Origin: Dermabacteraceae bacterium TAE3-ERU27
GTDB taxonomy: Bacteria; Actinomycetota; Actinomycetes; Actinomycetales; Dermabacteraceae
Direction: 5' to 3'
DNA length: 64,000 nucleotides
Assembly: GCA_019218415.1 (NCBI GenBank)
Contig: JAHUUL010000003.1
Span: 1-64,000 of the forward strand
Shown: positions 27,326-36,087 of the stretch, piece by piece
Layout: each line of letters opens with the position of its first letter
Numbering within the stretch: position 1 is the first letter of the stretch
Notes under the pieces: model-generated
The model's database searches: none
What the model was told of the DNA's origin: nothing
What the model saw: only the letters and a program-made list of their open reading frames with translations
Position numbers and translations under genes: made by a program

Positions 27326-27458
27326 ACGTCTGGGTGCACTTTCTGCTGTTTTCCGTACCTCACGACGTCTGGGTGCACTTTCGGTGGGTTAAAGGGCGTT
27401 TTGACAGCAACAAGTGCACCTGAACGTAAGGGCCAACCAAAAGTGCACCCAAACGTAA
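27326..27458. repeat. Four-armed dispersed repeat element, copy B
   Basis: Forward arms ACGTCTGGGTGCACTTT (from 27326 and 27365) and inverted arms AAGTGCACCTGAACGTAA and AAAGTGCACCCAAACGTAA (ends 27429 and 27458) flank a core GGGTTAAAGGGCGTTTTGAC, which is the reverse complement of the core of copy A. The right arms match the right arms of copy A in the same orientation, so core and arms have different relative orientation in the two copies. It follows the tRNA-Ser terminator. Confidence 0.85.
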
Positions 27459-27551
27459 ATCGTTACGGAAGCGAAACCTGTCCCGCCGCCTTATCCCGCG
27501 TTCGCGCACCCGCCCGACTGTAATCTCTTGCCGTGCGCGAAAGGCAGGCAG

Positions 27552-28964
27552 ATGAGTTTTAAAGGCAGTACTTACGGCTCCTGGCTGGTGGCCGACACCG
27601 CCACCCAGCTTGGTTCCTCTCTGCGGCAGTTCGCCTTCCCGGTGCTGGCGCTGCTGGTGAGCGGATCGGCCAGTATGGCGGGAAACATCGGCGCGCTGAT
27701 GGCGTTCACGGTGGCGGCCCTCTCCCTGGCCGGGGGAGTGCTGGTGGGTCGCTACGACAGGCGGCGGCTGCTCCTTGCCTCCTGTGCTTTCACGGCGGTC
27801 GTGTTCACCTGTGCCAGCCTGTGGGGTTTCCTCTGGGGAATCAGCGTGCCGCTGCTGTTCGCCGTCGGTGTGGCGGTAGCGGTCAAGGCCGGTCTGCTCG
27901 GCAGCGCCTCCAACGTGTTGCTGCGCAGTGTAGTCCCCACCGAGAGCCTGCCCCAGGCGATGAGCGTCAACCAAGGGCGAGATGCCGCCGTTGAGCTCAG
28001 CGGCGGGCCGCTTTCCGGAGCCCTAGTGGCTGTCTCCCACGTCGCCCCTTTCGTTGCGGAGGTGGCCCTAAACCTGGTGGCATTCCTTGCCGCCTTGCGG
28101 ATACGCCCCTGGGCCGAAGCGAATCGGCAGCAAGACCGCGCGGCCTCACAGGGGAGCGCCCCGGAAAATACACCGCCCGATACATCGGCGGGGCAGCCCG
28201 ACAGCGAAGCGCCCGCAGCCGTTGAGGACGCGACGAGCGCCGTAGCCTCTTTTTTCGTGGAGGCGCTCGCGGGTGTCAGGTTCATCTTCAGCAGCCGCTT
28301 TATCCTGCGGCTCACCGTGGCGTCGGCCCTGTTCATGCCGCTGCTTAACGGGGTCATCCTGCTACTCGTACTCGGCGTTATCAGCCGGGGAGGATCGCCG
28401 ATCTCGGCAGGTCTGCTGAATTCGGCAGTAGCGGTCGGCGTGTTGGCTGGTTCGTTGCTTTCCGCGAAGCTCGTGGGGCGAATCCCCGCAGGTCGAATCG
28501 CCCTCGCCGCTTTCCTGCTGCCGGTGCCCTGCGCCCTCGGCGCGGTGCTGGTTCCCTGGTTCTGGCTGCGCATGCTCTGCCTGCTGCCGGTGCCCTGCGC
28601 CCTCGGCGCGGTGCTGGTTCCCTGGTTCTGGCTGCGCATGCTCTGCCTGCTGCCGATCCTGGTACTACTGCCCGCAGGCAACGCCAGCGTGGGCGGGTTC
28701 GGCATGACCGTGGTGCCGCAGGAGATGCTGGGGCGCTTCTTCTCCGTGATGGGGCTGATGGGAGTCCTGGTGACGCCGCTGGTCACCCTGTCGGTCGGCT
28801 ACGGCCTGCAGTACCTGGGGCTGCGAGCCACCGGGCTGGTGCTAGGGGCTGCGCTGCTGGCGAGCGCACTGTTCGCGGTAGCCAACCGGCAGATGCGGGA
28901 AATCCCCACCCCGGACGGCTGGCAGGAGTACGCGCGGAAGATAAACCTGCGCCCCGCGGAGTGA
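27552..28964 (+). CDS. MFS transporter (multidrug/macrolide efflux type) with internal duplication
   Basis: About 470 residues with the major facilitator layout: STYGSWLVADTATQLGSSLRQFAFPVLAL, the loop motif GRYDRRRLLL, and a long hydrophilic central loop (about 195-235). The overall pattern resembles MFS_3-type drug exporters; substrate unknown. ATG 27552 has AAGGCAGG upstream; the open frame begins at 27528. Residues ~322-365 are a perfect duplication of 22 residues (LLPVPCALGAVLVPWFWLRM plus LC), which would add one hydrophobic segment and could invert the topology of the rest. Activity is therefore doubtful unless the duplication is an assembly artefact. Confidence 0.87.
   Translation: MSFKGSTYGSWLVADTATQLGSSLRQFAFPVLALLVSGSASMAGNIGALMAFTVAALSLAGGVLVGRYDRRRLLLASCAFTAVVFTCASLWGFLWGISVPLLFAVGVAVAVKAGLLGSASNVLLRSVVPTESLPQAMSVNQGRDAAVELSGGPLSGALVAVSHVAPFVAEVALNLVAFLAALRIRPWAEANRQQDRAASQGSAPENTPPDTSAGQPDSEAPAAVEDATSAVASFFVEALAGVRFIFSSRFILRLTVASALFMPLLNGVILLLVLGVISRGGSPISAGLLNSAVAVGVLAGSLLSAKLVGRIPAGRIALAAFLLPVPCALGAVLVPWFWLRMLCLLPVPCALGAVLVPWFWLRMLCLLPILVLLPAGNASVGGFGMTVVPQEMLGRFFSVMGLMGVLVTPLVTLSVGYGLQYLGLRATGLVLGAALLASALFAVANRQMREIPTPDGWQEYARKINLRPAE
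28515..28646. repeat. Perfect 66-bp tandem duplication inside the MFS gene
   Basis: Units 28515-28580 and 28581-28646 are identical at all 66 positions, followed by nine further matching bases. The unit is in frame (22 codons). Perfect identity means a very recent event or an assembly error. Confidence 0.95.
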
Positions 28965-29006
28965 CCGGCTGCGGCGCGGCAGCCGCAGTCGTGACAGACT
29001 AGGGGC

Positions 29007-29489
29007 ATGGCAGCACCCAAGAAACTCACCGTGGGGGAGCAGGCCCCCGACTTCGCCTGCAAGACGGCAGACGGCGAAACCCTCACCCTCGCCGACCTGC
29101 GCGGCCAGAAGGTGATCCTCTGGTTCTACCCGGCAGCGAACACCAGCCTCTGCACCAAGCAGGCCATCGACCTGCGCGACAACCGCGCTGAGTTCGAGGC
29201 CGCCGGATACCGCCTGATCGGGGTATCCCCGGACTCGCCCGAGGCCGTGCGCGAATTTATAGAGCAGCAGAACCTGCCGTTCACCATGCTGGCCGACGAA
29301 ACCAAAGAGATGATGACGGCCTACGGCACCTGGGGCGAGAAGAATAGCTACGGCAAGATCGTCACCGGCACTATCCGCTCCACCTTCGCGCTCGATGCGG
29401 ACGGCAAGATCATCTTCGCCAAGTACCGGGTCGGCACCCCGAAGCACATAGAGACTTTGCGTAAGGCACTGCTTTTCCCTAATTCGTAG
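29007..29489 (+). CDS. bcp: Peroxiredoxin, Bcp/thioredoxin-dependent thiol peroxidase type
   Basis: 160 residues. The motif YPAANTSLC (41-49) fits PxxxTxxC with peroxidatic Cys49, within the Bcp context LWFYP...TKQAIDLRDN. The resolving Cys five residues later in classical Bcp is Ile54 here; Cys18 is the only other Cys, so this is a 1-Cys-like or atypical member. It reduces hydrogen peroxide and organic peroxides using thioredoxin or another thiol. It sits between an exporter and a lipoprotein gene with no clear functional link. Confidence 0.92.
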   Translation: MAAPKKLTVGEQAPDFACKTADGETLTLADLRGQKVILWFYPAANTSLCTKQAIDLRDNRAEFEAAGYRLIGVSPDSPEAVREFIEQQNLPFTMLADETKEMMTAYGTWGEKNSYGKIVTGTIRSTFALDADGKIIFAKYRVGTPKHIETLRKALLFPNS

Positions 29490-29551
29490 GCATAGACTCG
29501 TAAAGGTACAGCCGCTCGCCCTCGGAGCGGCGGAAAAGCTAAGGAACGAAG

Positions 29552-30130
29552 ATGCTTAAGACCCCCAAGATGTCGGTTACCGTGGCTGCCACCTGCGCGC
29601 TTGCGCTCGGCCTGACCGCTTGCGGTGGCGACGCGAAGAAGCCCGAGTACAAGGCCGACAACGGCACCTCGCAGTCCCAGCAGGCTGAGAAGAAGGACGA
29701 AGCCAAGACCGCTGCCCCTGCCGAACAGAAGGCCGAGGAAAAGCAGCAGGACACTGCTAAAGAGGACGGCAAGAAGGCGCAGGAACAGGCGCCTGCCGCT
29801 ACCGGTGACGAGGCTGCTATTAAGCAGCGCGCCGTAGAGATTCTGCACCTGATGGGCGACAAGAAGTTCGAAGAGGTCTGCAAGTACGGTGCCATTTCCG
29901 GCGAAACTTTCAAAGACAACGCGGGGGCCGTCGCGGGCTGCGCGGCAGGCATGGAAAAGAGCCTGGAAGGCCAGGCCAACGGCGACTCTGCGCTGCAGCT
30001 GATGAAGATAGTTGGTCCGGAACTGCTCGAAGTTAAGATGACCGGTGCCGACAGCGCCAGCGTGGGAGTGCAGGGAACCGAGCTCCTCAAGATGGTCAAG
30101 GTAGACGGCGAGTGGTACTTCACCGCCTGA
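29552..30130 (+). CDS. Predicted lipoprotein with low-complexity Lys/Glu/Gln linker
   Basis: 192 residues. A lipoprotein signal peptide ends in the lipobox LTAC with Cys24. Residues ~28-88 are a disordered linker rich in K, E, Q and A (AEKKDEAKTAAPAEQKAEEK). The C-terminal ~100 residues form a small domain (AVEILHLMGDKKFEEVCKYG...VDGEWYFTA) that looks like a DUF4878/NTF2-like fold, a common form in Gram-positive lipoproteins; this is inference from its pattern only. Cys111 and Cys132 may form a disulfide. Function unknown. Confidence 0.82.
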   Translation: MLKTPKMSVTVAATCALALGLTACGGDAKKPEYKADNGTSQSQQAEKKDEAKTAAPAEQKAEEKQQDTAKEDGKKAQEQAPAATGDEAAIKQRAVEILHLMGDKKFEEVCKYGAISGETFKDNAGAVAGCAAGMEKSLEGQANGDSALQLMKIVGPELLEVKMTGADSASVGVQGTELLKMVKVDGEWYFTA

Positions 30131-30200
30131 GCCTCACCGCAACCTTTAAGGTTTGCGCGTAGCGAGATGTCGGGTATGCTTGACATGCGCTAACGCGCAA

Positions 30201-30290
30201 GGAGACGTGGCAGAGCGGCCGAATGCGCTCCCCTGCTAAGGGAGTAGGCGGCAAAAAACCGCCTCGGAGGTTCAAATCCTCTCGTCTCCG
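30201..30290 (+). tRNA. tRNA-Ser (anticodon GCT)
   Basis: Acceptor GGAGACG pairs with CGTCTCC, discriminator G at 30290. The anticodon loop CTGCTAA has GCT; the variable arm is long as in Ser tRNAs, and GGTTCAAATCC is the T arm. CCA is not encoded. Confidence 0.96.
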
Positions 30291-30319
30291 CTGCAAGAAG
30301 CCCCTCGCGGGGTGGAACG

Positions 30320-30357
30320 CCAAGGGCCCGGCCGTCAGGTCGGGCCCTTCGTCTTAA
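30320..30357 (+). terminator. Terminator after tRNA-Ser(GCT)
   Basis: AAGGGCCCG (30322-30330) pairs with CGGGCCCTT (30341-30349), followed by CGTCTT. Confidence 0.82.
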
Positions 30358-30381
30358 CTATGCTTCCCGAGGAGGCCCTGC

Positions 30382-33213
30382 ATGACTGAGCAGGCAGATT
30401 CGCGCGTACCCGCACTAACGGCAGGATTCCTGGCTGTCGGTGACGACCCTCTGATCGATGCCCCGCTGCGTGCCGACGTACGCAGGCTATCCACCCTGTT
30501 GGGGCAGACCATCGCCGAACAGCACGGCGATGAACTGCTGCAGGTCGTAGAGGAAATCCGCGCGCTGACCAAGGACGCGAAAGAAGAGGGTAGCCACGAG
30601 GCGGCCGCGCGAGTGCAGCAGCGTATCTCCGAGCTGGGGCTCGAAGAGGTAGTGGATCTGACCCGCGCCTTCTCCCACTACTTCCTGCTGGCTAACGCAG
30701 CCGAACAGGTTTACCGCGTGCGCGCCCTCGGGCAGCGCCCGGAAGCCGAAGCGTGGGTTCCCCGCGCCGTACAGGAGATCGCTGACGAACTGGGATCGGA
30801 AGAACTGCAGCGCACCGTCGATTCGCTGTCCGTACGCCTGATCTTCACCGCACACCCCACCGAGGCATCCCGCCGCGCCGTGCTCACGAAGCTGCGCGGG
30901 ATTTCCGACGCGCTCGAGAACTCGACCGAACACGGCAGCGCCGCGCGCCGCAAGCAGGATCGCGCGCTTGCCGAAATCGTGGAAATGCTCTGGCAGACCG
31001 ACGAGATTCGCCGCACCCGCCCTACCCCGCAGGACGAGGCGCGCAACGCGCTTTACTACCTGCGTCAGCTTTTCACCACGACCATGCCGGAGGTGCTGGA
31101 AGACTTCCGCGATCAACTGCGCGAGAACGGTGCCGACCTGCCAGACTCGGCGGTGCCGCTGCGGTTCGGTTCCTGGATCGGTGGCGACCGCGACGGCAAC
31201 CCGTTCGTGACGCCCGAGGTGACGCGCGAAGTGCTGCAAATGCAGTCCGACGTCGCGATCGAAATTAGCCAGCAGCTGCTGCGCCGCGCCGCCGTGGAAA
31301 TCTCTGTATCCAGTTCCCTGGCAGGTGCCGACGCGCAGTTGCTCGATTCTCTGCGCCGTGACCTGGAACTGCTGCCGGAAATCACCGAACAGCAGCGGGA
31401 ACTCTTCGCGGAAGAGCCGTACCGGCTGAAGCTAACCGCGATGACCGCCAAGCTGGAACGCACCCGTGAGCGTATCCACGAGGGCACCCCGCACGTTCCG
31501 GGACGCGATTACGCGAGCAGCAACGAACTGCTGGAAGACCTCGACATCACGCTGCATTCGCTGCGCAACAACCGTGCCGTGCGCGCCGCCGACGGCATGC
31601 TCACCACGGCGAAAAACATCATTTCCGGGATCGGCCTGCACCTGGCGGTGCTGGACATTCGCGAACACGCGGAAAAGCACCACGAACTTTTGGCGCAACT
31701 TTTCGATCGCCTGGGCGAACTCACCGGCCCCTATCTGGAAATGACGCCCACCGAACGTAAGGACCTGCTCTCGGCAGAGCTGGGCGGTCGTAGGCCGCTC
31801 GCCGGGGCGTCCCTCGGCATGGGCAACATCGGTATCGACGACGACGCCGCCAAGACGTTCGCGGTGTTCAACGAGATCGCCCGCGCACAGCGCACCTACG
31901 GTCCCGGCGTCATCGAAACCTACATCATCTCCATGACGCGCGGCGCAGACGACGTGCTGGCGGCGGCGGTAATCGCCCGGGAGGCCGGCCTGATCGATCT
32001 GCCCGGCCCGGAAAGCAAGGGGCACGCCGACATCGGTTTCGTGCCGCTGCTGGAAACCGTGGAAGAGCTGCGTCATTCCGGCGAAATCATGGACGAACTG
32101 CTTTCCGACCCGCACTACCGCGAGGTGGTGCGGATGCGCGGGAACAAGCAGGAAGTCATGCTCGGCTACAGCGACTCCAACAAGGAGTCGGGCGTTATCA
32201 CCAGCCAGTGGGAGATTCACCAGGCCCAGCGTCGCCTGCGCGACGTCGCCGCCAAGCACGGCGTGCGTCTGCGCCTGTTCCACGGTCGCGGTGGTAGCGT
32301 CGGCCGTGGTGGCGGCCCCACCTATGACGCGATCCTGGCCCAGCCCTACGGCGTGCTCGAAGGCGAAATTAAGTTCACCGAACAGGGTGAGGTTATCTCC
32401 GATAAGTACACCCTGCCCGTGCTGGCCCGCGAGAACCTGAACCTTTCCCTCGCGGCAGTGCTGGAAGGATCGGCGCTGCACCGCAAGGCGCGCCACGCCC
32501 CCGAGGTGACGGCCAACTACAACGAGGTCATGCAGTTCGTTAGCGACAGCGCGTACCGCAAGTACCGGGAGCTGGCGGACCACCCCGACCTGCCCGAATA
32601 CTTCGTGACCTCCACCCCGGTGGAGCAGCTGGCCGACCTCAACATCGGTTCGCGCCCCTCCAAGCGCACCACCAGCGAAAAGGGTCTGGACGGCCTGCGC
32701 GCCATCCCGTGGGTGTTCGGCTGGACCCAATCCCGTCAGATCGTGCCCGGCTGGTTCGGCGCGGGCAGCGGCCTGAAAGCGGCGCGCGAAGCCGGCCTGA
32801 CCGACGCCCTGCGGGAAATGCTGGGTGGCTGGCACTTCTTCCGCACCGTGATTTCCAACGTCGAAATGACGCTGAGCAAGACCGACATGGACATCGCCGC
32901 CCACTACGTGCACACCCTGGCCCCCGAACGCCTGTGGCACGTGTTCGACATGATCAAGGCGGAATACGAGCTGACGGTCGAAGAGGTGGAGCGCCTGACC
33001 GACGTGGTGGATCTGCTCGATAACAACCCGATCCTGAAGCGCACCCTGGCGGTACGCGATCGCTACCTCGATCCGATCTCCTACATGCAGGTGGCGATGT
33101 TGAAGGAGCTGCGCGCCTGCCGCGAGGCCGGACAGGAGCCCGCCGACGATCTGGTGCGCGCCGTGCTCACCTCCATCAACGGCGTGGCTGCGGGCCTGAA
33201 GAACACCGGCTGA
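30382..33213 (+). CDS. ppc: Phosphoenolpyruvate carboxylase
   Basis: 943 residues, normal for bacterial PEPC. The catalytic His158 is in FTAHPTEASRR; GYSDSNKESG and FHGRGGSVGRGGGP form the active-site lysine and glycine-rich loops, and the protein ends with the invariant NTG. It makes oxaloacetate from PEP and bicarbonate, the anaplerotic step that would support succinate and aspartate formation during fermentation. GAGGAGG lies six bases before the ATG. Monocistronic by context. Confidence 0.98.
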   Translation: MTEQADSRVPALTAGFLAVGDDPLIDAPLRADVRRLSTLLGQTIAEQHGDELLQVVEEIRALTKDAKEEGSHEAAARVQQRISELGLEEVVDLTRAFSHYFLLANAAEQVYRVRALGQRPEAEAWVPRAVQEIADELGSEELQRTVDSLSVRLIFTAHPTEASRRAVLTKLRGISDALENSTEHGSAARRKQDRALAEIVEMLWQTDEIRRTRPTPQDEARNALYYLRQLFTTTMPEVLEDFRDQLRENGADLPDSAVPLRFGSWIGGDRDGNPFVTPEVTREVLQMQSDVAIEISQQLLRRAAVEISVSSSLAGADAQLLDSLRRDLELLPEITEQQRELFAEEPYRLKLTAMTAKLERTRERIHEGTPHVPGRDYASSNELLEDLDITLHSLRNNRAVRAADGMLTTAKNIISGIGLHLAVLDIREHAEKHHELLAQLFDRLGELTGPYLEMTPTERKDLLSAELGGRRPLAGASLGMGNIGIDDDAAKTFAVFNEIARAQRTYGPGVIETYIISMTRGADDVLAAAVIAREAGLIDLPGPESKGHADIGFVPLLETVEELRHSGEIMDELLSDPHYREVVRMRGNKQEVMLGYSDSNKESGVITSQWEIHQAQRRLRDVAAKHGVRLRLFHGRGGSVGRGGGPTYDAILAQPYGVLEGEIKFTEQGEVISDKYTLPVLARENLNLSLAAVLEGSALHRKARHAPEVTANYNEVMQFVSDSAYRKYRELADHPDLPEYFVTSTPVEQLADLNIGSRPSKRTTSEKGLDGLRAIPWVFGWTQSRQIVPGWFGAGSGLKAAREAGLTDALREMLGGWHFFRTVISNVEMTLSKTDMDIAAHYVHTLAPERLWHVFDMIKAEYELTVEEVERLTDVVDLLDNNPILKRTLAVRDRYLDPISYMQVAMLKELRACREAGQEPADDLVRAVLTSINGVAAGLKNTG

Positions 33214-33302
33214 GAGGCGAAAAAATACTTGCGGGGCGGGTGCCGACGGGAAACCGTGGCCACCCGCCCCGGTTACTTTGGGGTTAGCAGGAAAGGTGTA
33301 TC

Positions 33303-34097
33303 GTGGCGGTCATGCATAGGGCCCTTATTACCGGCGGTACCTCGGGTATCGGTGCCGCTTTCGCGCGCGCTTTCGCACGCCGCAAAATGGATCTGGTTCT
33401 AGTTGCCCGTGACACGCAGCGGCTGGAAAAATCCGCCAGCGAACTGCGGGACAAGTACGGGGTACGGGTGGAATGCCTAGCGGCAGACCTGGGCGATGAT
33501 ACCGGCGTGCAGGCGGTAGCGCAGCGGCTCCTGGACGACGCAGACCCGGTAGATTTCTTCGTCGCGAACGCGGGCTTTTCTACCCGCTTCCCGATCATCA
33601 GCGCCGACGAAGCCGACTACGCAAACCACGACGCGGCGATTGATGTGATGGTGCGCGCCGTTTACCGTCTCTGCGGTACGGCTGCCCACGCGATGCGCGA
33701 GCGCGGCCACGGCTGGATAGTCACCACCTCTTCCGTGTCGGGCCTCGTATCGCAAAATAACTACAGCGCCATCAAGGCCTGGGCCACAAACTACACCGAG
33801 TCGCTGAACGTGCAGTTGCGCGGCAGCGGTGTGCAGGCCACGGCCCTCTGCCCCGGCTGGGTGCGCACCGAATTTCACCAGCGCGGCGGCGTCAAGGGCA
33901 CCTCTATCCCCGGCCCGCTCTGGATGGAAGCGGATCGCGTGGTGGAAGACTGCCTGGCCGACGTGGCGCGTGGACGCGCCCTTTCGATCCCCGGCAAGCG
34001 CTACCGTTTCCTGGCTTTCTGGCTGCGCCACCTGCCACGCAGCGCCGTCTACCGCATTAGCGCCGCCCTGACCTCGCGCCGGGCGAAGGAGGACTAG
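33303..34097 (+). CDS. Short-chain dehydrogenase/reductase
   Basis: 264 residues. The NAD(P) motif TGGTSGIG is at 9-16, NAG in FFVANAGF, the catalytic Ser in TTSSVSG, and YxxxK as YSAIK. The C-terminal PGWVRTEF and the basic tail with hydrophobic FLAFWLRHLP suggest a DltE/FabG-like lipid-associated SDR. It is followed after three bases by a lysophospholipid acyltransferase gene, which supports a role in lipid metabolism. GTG start. Confidence 0.92.
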   Translation: MAVMHRALITGGTSGIGAAFARAFARRKMDLVLVARDTQRLEKSASELRDKYGVRVECLAADLGDDTGVQAVAQRLLDDADPVDFFVANAGFSTRFPIISADEADYANHDAAIDVMVRAVYRLCGTAAHAMRERGHGWIVTTSSVSGLVSQNNYSAIKAWATNYTESLNVQLRGSGVQATALCPGWVRTEFHQRGGVKGTSIPGPLWMEADRVVEDCLADVARGRALSIPGKRYRFLAFWLRHLPRSAVYRISAALTSRRAKED

Positions 34098-34100
34098 CAG

Positions 34101-34826
34101 GTGGCGGAAAACCTGAAAAAATACCGCTCCCGCTGGCGCAGCGCTATTCGGCTGTTCAATCAGCGCGTGCTGTTCGGGGCATTGGTGCGCAGCACCATCC
34201 GCCAGGAGGTGGTGCGCGCCCCCGAGCTGGACACCGTGCAGGGGGCGTTCGTGCTGGTGGCAAACCACAGTAGCCACCTGGACGCGCCGATGCTCATGCA
34301 GGGGTTGCCGCTCAGGCTGGCGCGCTTCGTCTCCACCGGGGTGGCGGCGGACTACTTCTTCCGCATCTGGTATCGCAGGCTTTTTGTGCGCGCCCTGTTC
34401 AACGCGTTCCCGGTGGATCGGGACGGTTCCCGCTCGCATTCCGGGATGTCGCGCCGACTGCTGCGCGACGGCACCCCTATCCTGGTTTTCCCCGAGGGGA
34501 CCCGCAGCAAGAGCGGCAGGATGGGTGCCTTTCACCCGGGTGGGGCGGCCCTCGCGGCAAGCGTTGGGGTGCCGGTGATTCCCGCCGCGATCATCGGCGG
34601 TTACGAGGCGATGCCGAAGGGACGCAACTGGCCGAAACCGGGTAAACCCCCGGTGGCGGTGGTTTTCGGCGCGCCACTAACCTCTCGAGACGGTGAAAGC
34701 GTGACGCAGTTCAGCGCCCGTATCCGGGAAGCGGTGGCGGAGATCTACCGCGAGCATGCGAACCGGATCCTTCCCGGAAAAGAAGGCGGATCGCGTGGAA
34801 CGCCCGAAACTCAGGGGGAGGGCTAG
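34101..34826 (+). CDS. 1-acyl-sn-glycerol-3-phosphate acyltransferase family protein
   Basis: 241 residues with the PlsC signature HxxxxD as NHSSHLD, then FPVDRDG and FPEGTRS motifs and a final VPVIPAAI block. It transfers an acyl chain to lysophosphatidic acid or a related acceptor at the membrane. It begins three bases after the SDR stop, and its last four bases overlap the end of the convergent ROK gene. Confidence 0.92.
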   Translation: MAENLKKYRSRWRSAIRLFNQRVLFGALVRSTIRQEVVRAPELDTVQGAFVLVANHSSHLDAPMLMQGLPLRLARFVSTGVAADYFFRIWYRRLFVRALFNAFPVDRDGSRSHSGMSRRLLRDGTPILVFPEGTRSKSGRMGAFHPGGAALAASVGVPVIPAAIIGGYEAMPKGRNWPKPGKPPVAVVFGAPLTSRDGESVTQFSARIREAVAEIYREHANRILPGKEGGSRGTPETQGEG

Positions 34827-35965
34827 TCCTTAACGGACAGCCAGGTGCCGATGTCGGCGCGCACCCGCTGCAGGGAGGCCTGCGCAGCCCCCAGCACTTC
34901 AACCCCGCGCGACTGCGCGGCAGGCGAAATGTGGATCTGATCCGCGAAATAGTGCGCGGAAAGCGCCTCGGAGAGCGTCTTATGCAGGGCGGGGGCCAGG
35001 GAAGCGAAATACCCCGAAAGCACCAGCGAATCTATGTCCAGCAGGGTGAACGCGCCCGCCAGGGCGGTACCGATTTCGTGGCCGATCTGGTCGGTGAGCT
35101 CCTGGTTCGCGGAAAGCCGCCCCGCGATGGTGTCCAGGCAGGTCGAATCGGGCAGCCCGGCGCGCTTACGCAGGGCATGGAAGCCGACGTAAGCCTCCAG
35201 GCAACCCTCTAGGCCACAGCCGCAGCGCACGCCGCCGGGAACGAGCGGCAGATGTCCGAGCTCGCCAGCCCAACCGTGCGTGCCGGGCAGGGGGGCGCCG
35301 TCAACCACGATCGCGCCACCGATGCCGGTCTCACCGTGCAGGAACAGGAACGATTCGCCGGGGCGGGCGTCCGCCTCGTGGTGCGCGGCCAGGTTTGCGT
35401 CGTTGGCAAGGAACACGGGGGTTTCCGTCCAACCCGCGTCGGCCACCAGTTTGCTGAAGGGAATGTTGCGCCAGCCGATGTTGGGGCCGGAAGCGACGCA
35501 GGTGCCGTCTCCGCTAATGCGGGCAGGCAGGGACACTGTCAGTGCGCTGATACGGGTTCCCTGGGGGAGCCGTTCGCGGCAGCTGCGCAGCAGCTCGGCC
35601 AGCTGCAGGGCTGTCTGTTCGGGGGAGCGCAGCGCCACCTCGGTGTGTCGCGCCTCGTCTATTACCGTGCTGCCGTCCAGGCCGAGCCCCAGCACGCGCA
35701 GGTGGTCTGCCGCGACCTCGGCCCCGAGCCCGACCACCTTGCTGGAGGCGACCAGGGGGGTCTTGGGGCGTCCGGTGCCGGCACGCACGCTCTCGCGTTC
35801 CTCCACGAGACCCGCGGCGAGCAGCCCTTCGACCAGGGCGGAAACCGTGGGGCGGGTGAGCTTGGTGGCCGTAGCCACGTCGGCACGAGAAGACTCGCCC
35901 CGTCCCGCGATGATCGAGTCGAGCACCGCGAGGGTGTTGATTTCACGTAGCCGTTGCACCCGCAT
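34823..35965 (-). CDS. ROK-family transcriptional repressor (XylR type)
   Basis: 380 residues. An N-terminal helix-turn-helix (SSRADVATATKLTRPTVSALVEGLL, about 25-49) precedes a ROK sugar-kinase-like domain with LANDANLAAHHEA and the zinc motif GHLPL...CGCGLEGCLEAY. ROK regulators sense free sugars. It is divergent from xylA with 122 bases between the starts, so it is the likely xylose repressor of xylAB. Its own promoter and the operator lie in that spacer. Confidence 0.93.
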   Translation of the reverse strand: MRVQRLREINTLAVLDSIIAGRGESSRADVATATKLTRPTVSALVEGLLAAGLVEERESVRAGTGRPKTPLVASSKVVGLGAEVAADHLRVLGLGLDGSTVIDEARHTEVALRSPEQTALQLAELLRSCRERLPQGTRISALTVSLPARISGDGTCVASGPNIGWRNIPFSKLVADAGWTETPVFLANDANLAAHHEADARPGESFLFLHGETGIGGAIVVDGAPLPGTHGWAGELGHLPLVPGGVRCGCGLEGCLEAYVGFHALRKRAGLPDSTCLDTIAGRLSANQELTDQIGHEIGTALAGAFTLLDIDSLVLSGYFASLAPALHKTLSEALSAHYFADQIHISPAAQSRGVEVLGAAQASLQRVRADIGTWLSVKD

Positions 35966-36046
35966 GTGTGTATTCCTTTCGCCGTGCCAAATGATTTTAT
36001 CTTGCGCCGGGACGTTTGGGGGTTGCGTAACGCCAGTAACACAAAT

Positions 36047-36072
36047 ACTTTAGTTAACAACCCCAACAAAGT
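36047..36072. promoter_or_regulatory. Candidate ROK/XylR operator upstream of xylA
   Basis: ACTTTAGTT (36047-36055) and AACAAAGT (36065-36072) form an imperfect inverted repeat in an AT-rich patch, similar in character to XylR sites (AGTTTGTT...AACAAACT). It lies just before the xylA ribosome binding site GGAAGGAA. Confidence 0.6.
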
Positions 36073-36087
36073 GGAAGGAATACCGCA

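Noticed and set aside
29007-29489. Classical 2-Cys AhpC
   Set aside because: Length and the WFYP...TKQAIDLRD context fit Bcp; the C-terminal resolving Cys of AhpC is absent.
31432-32940. Minus-strand open frame opposite ppc (502 codons)
   Set aside because: Shadow of a highly biased housekeeping gene.
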